The notes under the pieces were generated by a model. That model was not told where the DNA came from. It did not search any database and worked only from the letters and a program-made list of their open reading frames with translations. Made by a program: the position numbers and the translations under genes. From Heterostelium album PN500 (lineage: Eukaryota > Evosea > Eumycetozoa > Acytosteliales > Acytosteliaceae), in contig NW_008805089.1 in assembly GCF_000004825.1 (NCBI RefSeq), forward strand, positions 124,001 to 188,000: 64,000 bases of DNA, read 5' to 3'. This document shows, piece by piece, positions 1 through 12,500 of this stretch; position 1 is the first letter of the stretch, and each line of letters begins with the position of its first letter.

Positions 1-674
1 AAGATATGGAGGTAAATGTAAATTACCTGGTTCAGTTTTGAATTGGAGATTGTTTTATAGTGCACATCATCTATATACTGGGGATTGGGATAAAAATAAA
101 AAAGGAAAAATGGTCATTTCCAAAGAAGGACTGACAGTTTCACATGGTGGTGATTATTTAGGTAGTTATCAATCTGCCAGAGGATCACATCGTATTGAAT
201 CCGGTTGTACATATTGGGAGATTTTAATAGAATGTTTAAAGTAAGTAGAGGTTTGGAAAACCAATAGTTATTTATTTATAAAAAAATAACTTTTTTATTA
301 ATTAATTTACTTTTTGACACTACAGTTTTAATCAAACAGGATTTCATTTGGTTATTGGTGTTATACCGGAATCGTTTACAGTATGGCAATCTTATTTGAC
401 AAGTAATGGTGGTTGGGGATATCTAGCGGATGGACGCAAAGCAAACAACAGTGGCAATGGCATACCCTACGCAAAAGGATTCGTTCAGGGTGATCGTGTC
501 GGTGTTCTCGTTGATATGAATGAAAAAACCTTATCTTTTTATTTGAATGGAGTATCACAAGGTGTGGCATTTAGAAATATCGATCAACCAGTCTATCCGG
601 GTGTCAGCCTACTCACCGGTGGTCAAAGTATTTCATTTATTCCCAATCCTGTTTTCCCAAAAATTTATGAATAA
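1..674 (+). CDS. SPRY-domain protein, C-terminal part (cut by window start)
   Basis: The frame is already open at base 2, so the start codon lies outside the window. Two exons (to 240 and 326-674) are joined by an 85-nt AT-rich intron (GTAAGT donor, TACAG acceptor). Joining them keeps the frame and yields a typical SPRY beta-sandwich: a strand reading CTYWEILIE, then GFHLVIGVIP, WGYLADGRKANN, GDRVGVLVDM and LSFYLNGV, ending shortly after ISFIPNP. SPRY domains bind protein partners; in dictyostelids they occur alone or with F-box, B-box or LisH modules, and the missing N-terminus would decide which. The stop is TAA at 672-674. The domain call is firm; the cellular role is unknown. Confidence 0.85.
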
Positions 675-675
675 C

Positions 676-712
<37 letters not shown>

Positions 713-1306
713 AATATAAAACAAATTTATCATATTATCACTATCACTATAATCATAATATCACAAAAGTCATTATATTATACACAAGAAGTATCAATAT
801 TTTTAGAAAAAAAAAACAATTATTTTATTTTCGATCAAAATAAATTACTATTTATAATATTAAACAATTAAACTAAAACTTATGTGAATTGAAATACAAA
901 AAACTTAAATCTTTAATATTTTAAGACATCCGTTATTCAAGGAGTATCATTTAGCGCTACTATATCATATTTATTTTTAATAGAAAAGCTGCAGAGCATA
1001 ATCTTTACAGTAATTTAACTTTTTTAAATAATTTAATCTAATATTTCTATTACTATCAAAATAATTTAATAATGATCATTTAATATTACAATATTTATTA
1101 GTATTGAAAATATCTTGATTTTTATTTGAATCCACACCCAAAAACAAATTTTAATTGGGTTTTGGCATCATCAAAATAGATGATCTCATCGGGACCAAAA
1201 ATATTTTTTTTTGATTTTTTTTTTTTTTTATCATTATGTACAGGTAGAACTTTTTAAGATTCTTTTTAAAAAATAGAATTGTAAATAAGAATAATAGTTT
1301 ATAATA
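675..1306. other. intergenic, AT-rich
   Basis: Contains an AAT microsatellite at about 682-707 and several poly-A/T runs. No coding-like composition, tRNA or structured RNA was seen. The last 100 bp should hold the promoter of the polyprenol reductase gene. Confidence 0.6.
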
Positions 1307-2413
1307 ATGATATTTATAAATGATTTAACAACAGAGATACTAAATGTTTGTATAACTTATTGGTATGTTGCTATTGCTATCTACTTGTTAAGAGTTGTCA
1401 GTAGTAGTTTCAATAGTTTTACAAGCTATGGCAAATTAGATTCAAATCGATTAAACAACAGCAATAATAATCAACCACAACAACAACAGAATATAAATAA
1501 TAGAAGTATTCTAAGTGCATTGTATTTAGATTATCAATTGTTTGAAACTAAATATGGATGGTTCCTATTCTATTTGACGGCGTTCTCAAGTGCTATGTCG
1601 TTACTTGGAATAGTGTATCTGCTGGATCTCTACAACAATATCAACTATCACAACGTTATCTTTCTCATCATTTTCTATTGTATGATAATGTTCCAATCGA
1701 TTCGTAGAATGTACGAAACCATTGAGATACAGGTTCATTCATTCTCAATGATGAACGTCCTCTTGTTTGTCTCTGGTATTTCTTACTATATAATGGCAAC
1801 AGTCTCGCCACTGGCCGAATTCATAGCGAGACTCGAATTCAAATACATCGAACCACAGTTGGATTACGATAACCAGGAATACGATGACAACGAGATTAAC
1901 AACATGTACAAGTTGATTATTGTCGTGTTTTTGGTGGCATCGCTACTACAACAACGAATTCACAAACAACTAGCAGCCATTAGAAAATCATCGACCACCT
2001 CCACCAACAACAGCAACAACACCATTAATGACAATAGCAAGCCATACTACGAGATTCCAAAAGGTGGTCTATTCAACTTGGTATCGTGTCCACACTTCCT
2101 AATGGAGATTATTATCTACTTTTGTTTTGTTGCACTTTCAAACTTTAAATCAAAAACATTATGGTAAATATCATATCGATCATCATCATCATCATCAATT
2201 ATCATTATCATCATTTCGATATTAACAACATAGTAATATTAAATACAATATCTCTAACACATTCATACATTTACATGTTTTTTTAGGTTACTTTTTATCT
2301 TTACAAGTTTAAATTTAATACATAGAGCATTAGAATCACATAATTGGTATAAAAAGACATTCAAATCTACATATCCATCAAATAGAAAAGCAATCATTCC
2401 ATTTTTGTTGTAA
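1307..2413 (+). CDS. srd5a3: polyprenol reductase (SRD5A3/DFG10-like)
   Basis: Two exons (1307-2163 and 2287-2413) give 327 aa, close to human SRD5A3 (318 aa). The intron is GTAAAT...TTTTAG. The protein has about six hydrophobic segments. The C-terminal steroid 5-alpha-reductase signature is clear: YYEIPKGGLFNLVSCPHFLM followed by EIIIY and, across the intron, HRALESHNWYKKTF, then YPSNRKAIIPFLL at the very end, as in DFG10/SRD5A3 enzymes. The family reduces polyprenol to dolichol in the ER, the lipid carrier for N-glycosylation. An Asn/Gln-rich loop (about residues 48-65) is a lineage-type insertion. The family is firm; substrate is by homology. Confidence 0.9.
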
Positions 2414-2694
2414 AACTATTAACGAATAATAATTAAAAATAAAAACTAAAATCTTTAATCAATCAATCATTCAATGAGTATCATTGATATCGCTACTCTA
2501 TTATTCCATAAATGATTTACAAAATAGTCTCAACAAAGATAAAGATGTTTGTACTTAAGTTTTACTTGATCTCTAGTAACTCTTCTATCTAGATCGATCG
2601 ATTCAATATATTTTTTAACTAATAACCTTTAAATCTATCTATTGTGTAGTATTAACAATTTTTTTTTATTTACAATATTGATTGATTGATTCAT

Positions 2695-2997
2695 TCATTT
2701 TTTATTGTAGTCAATTACATTCATATATGGATTATAGTAACCTTTTTGTTGTTGATTAAAATCGAGGACCTGTTTTGGTTTATACTCTGGGTGACAAGAC
2801 ATTCTGTGGCGACAAATATCAACTTCACAAATTGGGTCTTCTCCCCATGATATTTGCTTACTGTACCTAAATGGATAACAATTGCAATTTGGAACATAGT
2901 GAGGATCCTCCTCTTTCTTTCCACTAGGAAATCTGTTGTTACTATTTTCGTCGTACCATTTGTTGGTTGTTGTAGTATTGCTCCAGCCTCCACTCAT
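2695..2997 (-). CDS. small cysteine-containing protein, unknown
   Basis: A single-exon 100-aa frame from ATG at 2997 to TAA at 2695. It begins MSGGWSNTTTTNKWYDENSN and has a compact Cys-containing centre (NCNCYPFRY, DPICEVDICRHRMSC) with six cysteines in about 40 residues, then HPEYKPKQ and a Tyr/Asn-rich tail. No signal peptide or membrane segment is visible. The Cys/Trp spacing and higher GC than the flanks suggest real coding; I do not recognise the family. It is divergent with the gene at 3327, sharing a 329-bp spacer. An overlapping frame on the same strand looks non-coding. Confidence 0.6.
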   Translation of the reverse strand: MSGGWSNTTTTNKWYDENSNNRFPSGKKEEDPHYVPNCNCYPFRYSKQISWGEDPICEVDICRHRMSCHPEYKPKQVLDFNQQQKGYYNPYMNVIDYNKK

Positions 2998-3326
2998 TTC
3001 TAAAGGTGAATAATTATTTGATCAATAATAACAAAATTTATTTTTGGCTCTATTGTTTGTTTTTCTCTTGTTTTTTTTTCATTTACTTTTGGTGTTCTGT
3101 AGATTCATATAAAAATCAACAAACTTGATCGATCAATTTTTAAAAAAAAGGAAATTTTTGATGATCACTCAAATCGAAGATCAAGTTTTGAGAGGTTCAA
3201 AGAATTTTCTTTTTTTTGTGTTTAAAATTTAATTATCTATTTTTTTTTTTATTCTTCCAATTTCCTTAGTTCAAAACTATAAATAACTCACTTATTTATA
3301 TATTTCAATTTTTTTCTATTAAAATA
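2998..3326. promoter_or_regulatory. divergent intergenic promoter region
   Basis: 329 bp of AT-rich sequence with several T runs between two divergent genes, so it should contain both promoters. No individual element can be assigned. GATCGATC at about 3128-3135 is the only notable short palindrome. Confidence 0.4.
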
Positions 3327-4148
3327 ATGGATAGTACTTTTACATTTACCTATACTGGTAAAAAACATAGATATTTTCTTCAGAATAAAGATAAAAAATA
3401 TGATATGAGAGAAGATAACTTTTTCCTTCCAAGTTATGAACGTCAAGCTCCTGATTTGGAACTCACGATCGACTATAACTTTGATGAAAAAGTAAAACAA
3501 CATTTAAAGTATTTTAACAATATTACTGCAAGTGTTATCTCTAATATTAAAATAAACTATGAATTTAACTATCAAGTTCATCATATTTATTTCAATATTA
3601 ACAAAAAGACACATAACTACGAATTGGTTGACACCAAGATAGAAACTATCAAGAAACAGCAAGTAATAAATCATAGTTACAATATTACCAACTATTTAAA
3701 AGAGTATCTTGAGGATATGAATACCTCTGCATTCAGGACATATGCCACTTTCAGAGATGCTAGGAGATATCCTCTAGTTACTTCATATCATCCAGACGAG
3801 AGTTGTAAACGAACGGTCATCTCTTGGTTCGAAGCAAGATACACTTACGTATGGGGTAACGAGTTGAATGCCAGGAACGAAGCAACTAAATTAGAGCAAG
3901 AAGAAAGAACTTCGAGAGCCAAGAGCGAAGTCGACCTAGTGGAGGCAGTCAATAACAAAAGAATTGTAAAACTGTACATTCGTGATTTCGACCGTTCATT
4001 TTTCGAAGTTGATAGTCTCTCTGGACAAAAGCTCAAAATGGAAATTTCAAGAAAAGCCAATTTCATCCAATTTATCAAGAATAATGGATTCAACCCAACT
4101 CCATCAGACCCAAATCTATTCGTTTTTGGAACTGTTGTTCCATTCTAA
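3327..4148 (+). CDS. 273-aa protein of unknown function
   Basis: Intronless frame, ATG at 3327 to TAA at 4148. The protein is soluble-looking, without signal peptide or membrane segment, rich in charged and aromatic residues, and free of homopolymer repeats. A Lys/Glu/Arg-rich helical stretch around residues 180-205 (LEQEERTSRAKSEVDLVEA) could form a short coiled coil. The middle resembles structured alpha/beta protein (TFRDARRYPLVTSYHPDESC). I recognise no domain. Codon composition is clearly coding-like against the flanks. Probably dictyostelid-specific. Confidence 0.75.
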   Translation: MDSTFTFTYTGKKHRYFLQNKDKKYDMREDNFFLPSYERQAPDLELTIDYNFDEKVKQHLKYFNNITASVISNIKINYEFNYQVHHIYFNINKKTHNYELVDTKIETIKKQQVINHSYNITNYLKEYLEDMNTSAFRTYATFRDARRYPLVTSYHPDESCKRTVISWFEARYTYVWGNELNARNEATKLEQEERTSRAKSEVDLVEAVNNKRIVKLYIRDFDRSFFEVDSLSGQKLKMEISRKANFIQFIKNNGFNPTPSDPNLFVFGTVVPF

Positions 4149-4290
4149 CCAAACATTTTAAAACACAATTATAAATTCATTAAATAAAGATCAGATAAAA
4201 TCAAATAAAGAATAAAAATAACTTTAAATTATTGTATTTTTAATAATTTGAAAACAATATTTTTATTTTAAAGGTATAAATTCTTTTTAT

Positions 4291-5631
4291 TTATTCTTCC
4301 ATGACAAAAAAATTTTGAAATAAACCAGATGAATGAATATTGGTAATTAAGTTTGGTGATGAACGAATCATGTTACCACAAGTCTTTCCACCAAGAAGAT
4401 AGATTCCAAATGTTGTAACCATTTCTTCATAGTTTCTTGAAAATGGTGATAAAACTTGAGAAACTTTAGATTTAACAAATTTCTGAATCATAAATGGACC
4501 ATCAACAACTTCTTCCAATTTCTTCTCCCATTCTTCTTGAGTCATTTCACATCCAATAAATATTGATTTTCCTCGACCACTCAAAGATCCTTTAATTACA
4601 TAAAGATCTTTGTTTGATAATACTTTGGATTTGAGATCATAATAGTTTGGATCTTTTGAATGAAGAACATAACTTGGAATTACCAATTGTTTGATTGCTT
4701 CAAGTTGACAATTGTTGAAAAGATGAGAAAATCTTTTATCATAGAGGAGTGCAAGTGTTTTCTTGTTTTCAGAAACAAAAGATGAATGAAAACTATTCAG
4801 AGAAAACACTTTTCCATCTTTGATTGCTTGAAAATATTTGTTTGATTCTACATTTAGTTCGTTAGAGTAAAACATATTTTCTGATCCTAACCTAATTAAG
4901 ACCTTACTCCAAACAAAATCAATAGTTTGACCTTGATATGATAAACCAACTTCTTTTGAATATTCCAAATCAGAAATATCAGCAACAAAAACATCTAATC
5001 CCATTCTCTTTCCTATTTCCAAGAATATATCCCTATCTAAAATAGAAGAGATATACTCTTTACTAATAAGATAAGCTATTGATGGTTTTTTGATTGTTTG
5101 TTTGACTCTTTGATAGAATGAAATTAGATATTCTAAAAAATACTCTTCATCATCTATTAGTTGTGGAACAACCTTTTTGGAGAAATCAAATTTTCCTTGA
5201 AAACATGGTAACTTTTCATAAATAGTTCTTGCGATTGAAGTCAAAAATAAAGATCCAGGTGAATTTGTATTAAATTCCAAGATACCATGATTACCATTTT
5301 CATCCATGATAGTATCTATTCTTGCGAGATGATTCCATCTATTATCAAGCGCAGGGCGATACTTGTCCAACTCAATTATATTTCTAAATGGTAGTATCTC
5401 CGGATAGAACGATTGAATTTCTCTATTGGTTAAATAATTTGAATGAACCACTTCCAAAGATTCTTGAACAAGCATCAATTGTTTACACAACTTTTCTTAC
5501 TCTGACTTCGATATGGTGAAAGGTGTTAAAGATGTGGTATTTTCTAGAAATGATGCTCCATTTAAAGTTAAGCTTTCGTTCAATAGAGTGTGTGCTTCCT
5601 CTATTGAAATAATCTTAGTTTTTTCCTCCAT
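4291..5631 (-). CDS. circularly permuted ATP-grasp-like protein with an in-frame stop near the N-terminus
   Basis: A minus-strand frame runs from ATG at 5631 to TAA at 4291, interrupted only by a TAA at 5497-5499 (codon 45). Coding character on both sides is continuous (TPFTISKSE before, EKLCKQLMLVQESLEVV after). Downstream the protein has NRWNHLARIDTIMDENG, GILEFNTNSPGSLF, DLYVIKGSLSGRGKSIFIG and DGPFMIQKFVKSK, matching the nucleotide-binding layout of circularly permuted ATP-grasp or glutathionylspermidine-synthase-like enzymes; the GRGKS stretch is a candidate ATP-loop. The stop may be a recent nonsense change, a sequencing error, or the true start may be the in-frame ATG at 5475 (395 aa). 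GTAAGA overlaps the stop, but no intron of normal length in the right phase was found. Substrate unknown. Confidence 0.65.
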
Positions 5632-6547
5632 GATCAAACTAATTTTGTTTTAAACAACTTAGAATTTAATAATTTCTATTATTAACTGAATATCTGTAGG
5701 TTATTGGAGATCTACAAATAAGATAAAAATAGAACTTATATATATAAAAAGACTCTAATAGTGTAAATTAGTCGAAATAGAGTTAATTTGTTTTCTTAAA
5801 AAGTAAGTTATGTATTGTTTTTAATAAATTTAAGTTAAAAATAAATCATTTTTTGTGGTGTTCTTGAATTAATTTGGGTCGAAGAAAATTGTATTATTAT
5901 ACACGATAAAATTATTTGTAACAAAAACAACAGTAATTGATCAAAATTCACTTTTAAAACAATCAATTAGTGTTGGGGTCTATTGATTATGAAATTAAAC
6001 TTTTTAATTTTGCAAATTCTCCACCACACAATCAAGTAACAATTTAATAATGAAATAATTGGAGACAAAGAGTATCGAATTTTGAATATTAATAATTATT
6101 TTATTTTTTTGATCAACAACTTTAAAGTATAGTTGTTGACTTTTCGTTTTGAGATCAGATCCTTCAATCAATCATTCAAGCAAAAATGAACTAACTTTTA
6201 AACTAACTGATTTGTCAAATGAGCTCATTACCAACAAGAGAGAGAGAGAGATAATTGTATGGTATTTTATTGTAGCTAACTTAACAAGACAAAGAAGAAC
6301 TAATAAAATAAAATACAATACAATTAGTAACTAAAATGAAATAAATAAATAACCATAATCTATTATCTAATTGTTGTAACGAATTTACAAGTTTAATTTA
6401 AAAATTAAAAACAAAAAAAAAAATTTTTTAAATTTTAATTTTATTTTTTGCAAATTATTTATAAGTTTTTATTCATTTGTGTGAGGCTAAATCAAAATTC
6501 AAGTATTTTTTTTTTGGTAAAGTTCACACAGCAATTTAATTTAAAAA
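5632..6547. other. intergenic, AT-rich
   Basis: More than 900 bp between divergent genes. Holds a GA microsatellite at about 6239-6251 and long A/T runs near 6410-6440. A 61-codon open stretch at 6149-6334 has no coding bias and is not called. Promoters for both neighbours should lie here. Confidence 0.5.
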
Positions 6548-8974
6548 ATGATTAATTTTGTTTTGAAAAGATTGAAACCTTCAACAACAACAACAACAAA
6601 GTTCTCTCTTCTTTCACCACCACCAAATAGTTTTATTACTTCAAGATTAACAAATAATAATAACTTTTATTTAAATAACAACAACAACAACAAATATAAT
6701 AATAATAATTTTCATTTTAATCAATTAAAATCATATTCAACAATCTCAAATTCAACAACCAATAATAATAATAATAATTTAAAAACAACAACAACAACAA
6801 AAACAAACAAAATGTCAGATTGTGAAAAGATTAAGAACGATATTAAATTGAAATTCCCATTGAAATTGGAGGAGTTTGACGAGCGTGTGCAACATCTAAA
6901 GAAGACACACGACGCTGGTTTGCAAAAGATCATCGATATTCCACGTGCCTCTCGTACCTTTGAGAATACTTTTGGTGCGCTTATCGATCTCGAGCGTCAG
7001 TACTACATCGAGGAGAGTTCACTCACCTTCCCAGCACACGTCAACCAAGCCAAGGAGATCCGTGACGTCTCGAACAACGCCGAGTCCGAACTCAACAAGT
7101 ACTCGATCGACACCAACATGCGTGAGGATCTCTACAACGTGTTCGCCGAGTACATCCAAGACAACCCCGCCTACAAGTCGGAGCTGAGTGCCGTGCAGCA
7201 GCGTGTCATCAAGAAGATCATGGAGGTCTACGAGAGGAACGGTTTGCAGCTGCCAAAGGATCAGCGTGACGTTCTCAAGGAGATCAAGAAGGAGATCAAC
7301 GAACTCTCGATCCAATTCAACAAGAACATCGCCGAAGATAAATCAAAGGTGACATTCACACGTGAGCAACTCGCTGGTGTTCCAGACGATGTCCTCGAAC
7401 TCTTTGAGAAGACCGACAGCGGTAGCTACACCGTCTCTTGCAAATCACCGGAATACGTTCCTCTCATGAAGTTCTGCAACGTCACCGACACCAGAAAGAA
7501 GATGGATTTCACCTATGGTTCCAGATGTATCGATACCAACGTTAAAATCCTTTCTCAAGCTTGTAAATTAAGACATGGTAAATAAGATAAAAAAGATATT
7601 TATGATAAATTCATATATAAATATATACTAATTAATCTATTATTCCAATAGAATCTGCTAAAATTCTTGGTAAAAATGAATGGAGTGAAGTTGTCACTCA
7701 ATATAATATGGCTTTGAATTCAAAGAATGTCACTGATTTCTTGACTAGAATGACAAATCTTTTGAAACCATATGGACTTGAAGAATTAAAGAAATTAGCG
7801 TAAGTATTCTACTTAAAATCTTAATTATTATTCATTCCAATGTTAATTGTTATTTTCACAACACAGTGAATTGAAAAAGAAAGATCATGAGGAGAGAAAT
7901 ATTCCATTGGCAGAACCAGAGATAAAGTCATACGATTCAAGTTTCTATAATAATATGATGTTGGAGAGAGAGTACTCGGTCGATACCAATTTGGTGAAGC
8001 AATACTTCCCATTGGAGTTTGTGACCAAGGGTATCTTTGAGATCTACCAGGAGCTGTTGGGATTCAAGTTCCAAGAGGTGACGGTGTTGCCATTCGACTT
8101 GTGGCATCCAGAGGTAAAGTTGTTCTCTGTCGCCAATCCATCGAAGAACAATGAGATCGTCGGTTACTTCTTCTTTGACTTGCATCCACGTGAGGGCAAG
8201 TACAGTCACTTTGCCGTGTGGCCACTCCAGCAGGGTTACATCCGTGGCGGTCAACGCCAGCTGCCCGTCGCCGCACTCGTCGGAAACTTTACCAAGTCCA
8301 CCGAGAGCGCACCGTCGCTCTTGACTCACGACGAAGTCGTCACATTCTTCCACGAGTTTGGCCATGTCATGCACAACATGTCGACCACCGTCGAATACCC
8401 ATTGTTCTCTGGAACCAGTGTAGAGCGTGATTTCGTCGAGTGTCCATCGCAACTCTTTGAGCAGTGGTGCTGGGACGCGTCGATCCTCAACCGTCTTTCC
8501 GGTCACTACACCGACACCTCCAAGAAACTGCCGGCCGAGCTAATCAAGAAGATGCTCGACGCCAAGAACCTCAACATCTCGATCTTCTATCTGCGTCAAC
8601 TGGTGTATGGAACATTCGACCAGCGTATACACTCTGCCAACTCTGACTACTACAACGACATCGGTAAGGTCTGGTTCGAGTGTACACGCGACATCTCCAC
8701 CATCATCAACCAACAGGGTACCAATCCAGCCGCTACCTTTGGTCACATGTTTGGATACGACGCCGGATACTACTCTTACATCTGGAGTGAAGTGTTTGCC
8801 GCCGATATCTTCTCGGTCTTTGAGAAAGAGGGTGTCATGAATCAAGCTCTCGGAAAGAAACTCCGTGATCAAGTATTGGCTGTCGGTGGATCACAAGATT
8901 CCAATGAAACTCTAAAGAACTTCCTTGGTCGTGAACCAGATGAAAAGCCATTCCTCAAATTAATTGGGTTGTAA
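6548..8974 (+). CDS. M3-family metallo-oligopeptidase (thimet oligopeptidase-like)
   Basis: Three exons (6548-7577, 7652-7799, 7867-8974) give 761 aa. The zinc site HEFGHVMHNM lies at about residues 555-564, with the third-ligand region ERDFVECPSQLFEQW about 28 residues later. The C-terminal YDAGYYSYIWSEVFAADIF block is diagnostic of M3 peptidases (thimet oligopeptidase/neurolysin/OpdA group). These cleave peptides shorter than about 20 residues. The first 88 residues are Asn/Thr-rich, basic and almost free of acidic residues, ending near SYSTISNS, like a mitochondrial presequence; an in-frame ATG at 6812 (MSDCEKIKND) begins the conserved part and could start a cytosolic form. GC content rises sharply at that Met. 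Confidence 0.93.
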
Positions 8975-9513
8975 TCAAAAATAAATAACTAACAACAACA
9001 ACAAAACTAATCATTGTTCAATCAATCATTTTTTTTGGAACCAACTAAAACAATATTTGATTAGTCATTATCAAATTTATTAATCACTTGTCATTATCAA
9101 ATTTATTAATCTATATATTTATAATCACAACAATATGTATAAAAAAAAGAATAATAATAAAAAATATTTAAATCAATTAAAATAATAATAATGATAATTC
9201 ATTATATAGGTATGCAAAAACAAATTTGAACTTCTGGAAAAGACGAAAGTTAGTGGATTGTCGTTTTTTTTTTTTTCTTGATCATAAAAAAAATGTAACA
9301 AAAAAAAAATATTAAAAAAATTAAAAATTACGTTTCTGATTGATACAGTGGCATGAATTTGGGTGTTGATCAAATTTTGCTTAATTTTCACTGCTTTTTT
9401 TCATTATTTATATTTATTTTATTATAAATATTATAATAAATCTAGATTTCAAATATATATATATATATATCTATTTATATATCGATTTAGTTTAGATTTA
9501 TTTATAAAAAGAA
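8975..9513. other. intergenic, AT-rich
   Basis: Short direct repeats around 9055-9105 (CATTATCAAATTTATTAATC twice), A/T runs, and an AT dinucleotide run at about 9452-9470. No gene seen. Confidence 0.5.
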
Positions 9514-12500
9514 ATGTATAGAGCATGTTCATTGCTAAAATCTCAGAGAGTATCAACTCTTTTGAGACAATCGACTTTGTCGTCGATGGTAAATAATAAT
9601 GGACAGCAACAACAGCAACGTGGTTACTCTAGTAGTAAAAAGACATCGAAATTCTCATTGGATTTCGAGGATGACGAGGATTTGGTGATCGATACACGTA
9701 TCCAAGAGAAGAAGCTGGAGATCAAGAAAGAAGAGGAAATCGATATCGACGATATGATTGCAAATACCACGTTGAAAGAGTTGAAGTTGATGCGTTGGAC
9801 CGAAAACTACGAAGCATTGGAGTTGGCAAAGCGTGAGAACGTCGATCTCCACGATATTTTCACTCCCGACGAAACAACAGAGGAAGTACAAGCGAAAATC
9901 GCTGCACAAGAGAATGCTGAACTGAAAGGATCGAAATTCCAATCGGTTAAACTCACCTACAAGCAGCTCTCACAAATCAAAACTGCATATATATCGAAAT
10001 TATTGAATCAATTTAAAGACACGTAAGTTGTTTTGTTGTTGGAACAAACTAAAACTATAAAACTAATTAATATAATATTATTATTTATTTATTATTTTTT
10101 AGATTTGAAAAACCATTGGTACAATTATATAAGGAAACAATCAGTGAAGCAAACAATATCTATTTTTCAGCGAGAGCAGACAAGAAACGTTTGTTGAAGG
10201 AAAAGTTGAGAAATTCAGTGCGTCGCAAGTTGAGTGGATTGGAAACACATTTCCAAGATTTGATATTCGTTCGTAATGCATTGCAACACGCCGTCGAAGA
10301 ACCAAGTCGTTTGGATCCAGAGGTTGTCGACGAGGCATGGCAGCGTCTGCTCAACCGTTCCGACATTATGGATCCCGACAATTTGGCACGTGACCTCATG
10401 TCCGACGAATACAACGATTTCGGTCAGGAGTACGAGTACGCCGAGAACTACATCACTCAACTCTCGATGATTCCCTACGATTTCAGAAATCCAAAGTCAT
10501 TCAACTCTCTCGTTGAACTCTATGACAAATTCATTGAGGAAATCGACGGTGGTAATGGAAATGTTGGTGTTAGCAGCGAGTTGACTGTTGAACAAGTAGA
10601 GTTTGAACGTTCCATTGATCAACTTCGTCAGTTGGCAGTGGAGTCATCGCCAGCGCAACTCGAGAGTTTCCTCGCTGTCAAGTTGGCCGGTGGCAATCTC
10701 ATTGAGATTCCACAGTCGATTAAACAGGATTTCACAGCCAGCAGAGTTATCCCTTCGCTTACAGAGACTTTGAAGCAGAGATTCCTCGAGGAGGTCGAGA
10801 GCATGGGTGGAGAGAATGGCGAGGCTGAGGATGAAGACTTTGCTGAGGACAGACCCCAGATTGAGAATCCAGACAGTGAACTTGCACCAGCCAAACCAGA
10901 GAGCTTGACTGCTTCTCAGCGAACAAACCGTCGTCTCCAAGAGAAATACGAGTTGTTGCTTGCTGATATTCAAGACAAGACAATGCGTGCTGAAGACACA
11001 CCGGCCAAGAGCATTGGCGCTGCCGTCGATGCCAACGAGATGCTCGCACTCTCCAAGAAACAATTGACTGGAATCCAATACGACGAGCAAAAGTTTATGG
11101 ATATCGCTCATCCAGAGGACAAGGTTGTTGAAGAGGGTGCAGAGGAGAAACAAGAGGAGACACCTGCTGCAGCCGATGCCGCCGCTGTTGAAGAGTCAGC
11201 GCCAGTTCTCACAAAGAAACAATTGGCACAACAAAACTTGGATAGACTCGTCAAGAATCGTGATGAGCTACTGGCCAAGGGTATTCCATTGGTTGACATT
11301 GAATTCGCCATTGAACAAGCCAAGTATGATTTGGAATCGAACGAAGTCGACGACGAACTGGTCGACATGGATGACGACGAAGACGAGTTGAAGATGGACG
11401 ACGACCACGATGACGACGAACAAGATGCCGAGGAGGTAGAGGAGGAAGAAGATCTCGAAGACGATGAAGATTTCGAAGGAGACGAAGAGGATGAACCACT
11501 CAATGAGCAACTCGACCAGCTGCCAGACTTCAAAACACTCTCCTCCAAGTTGATGGAATCGGAGATCAGCGATCTCTCGAGAATCGCCAAGAAGTTCTAC
11601 GGTCAACCGATGAATGAGAAAACCGCATCCGATGTACTCGAGGAGTTGTTCCAATCGCACATGAAGACCCGTGAATTCGATAAGGATCTAGTCAAGCACG
11701 ATTACGATGTGCTCAGAGAGGCACACGGTGATGTCCACATGCCATCGTCCGTTCAATTCCAATACGACACTGGATTCAGAGATCTTGTCGATCGTGACGT
11801 CATCTTTAAGATGCCATTGAAGGATACCGATCTTGTCAGAGTCTTGACTCACCAACTCTCAGAGTTTGGATTGGTCAACCAAAACAAGGTTCTCAAGGAT
11901 GCACCCGACAACATTCCAGTGCCAAGAAGCATCGTCGAGGCTGAATCAAACGATGGTCTCTTCCCAGACATCTTGGATCACATCGATGAAGCAAGAGAAA
12001 TTGGACTTGGTTCTAAAGCAAGACAACAACAACAGAAATCAAATAATAATGAAAATAATAATAATAATAACACAACTTCATCATCATCATCAACATCATC
12101 AACTTCATCAGGATCAACTTTATCATCATCACCTTCAACAAAGAATAATAATAACAACAACAATAATGTCCAATCAAATAGTAATATTAATAATTTCAAT
12201 AACACTGATGCAATCTATGATTCCAAACGTTTATACACTGAATTGGTACCAATTTTCGATGATAGCGGTGTTGTTACTTTGCCACCAAAGTCAGACTTGA
12301 GAAAGAAGGTTGCTCCAGATGGAAAGGATAGTATTAAGGGTGCCTCTGGTATCTCAAAGAAGGATTTCCATTCGAATGATCTCTGGTTGATGGGTAAGCC
12401 ATTCGATATCTCCAAGTATCGTTTGGGTGGCCAGGAGAACCCGTTGCCATACTACCGTTTCGGTCAGCCATTGGAATTCACAGAGGACGACGAAGATCCC

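Noticed and set aside
5460-5510. Intron explaining the in-frame TAA of the ATP-grasp-like gene
   Set aside because: The nearest acceptors give introns under 45 nt and break the downstream frame.
6149-6334. 61-codon plus-strand open frame
   Set aside because: Composition matches the spacer, with no domain, neighbour logic or splice sites.
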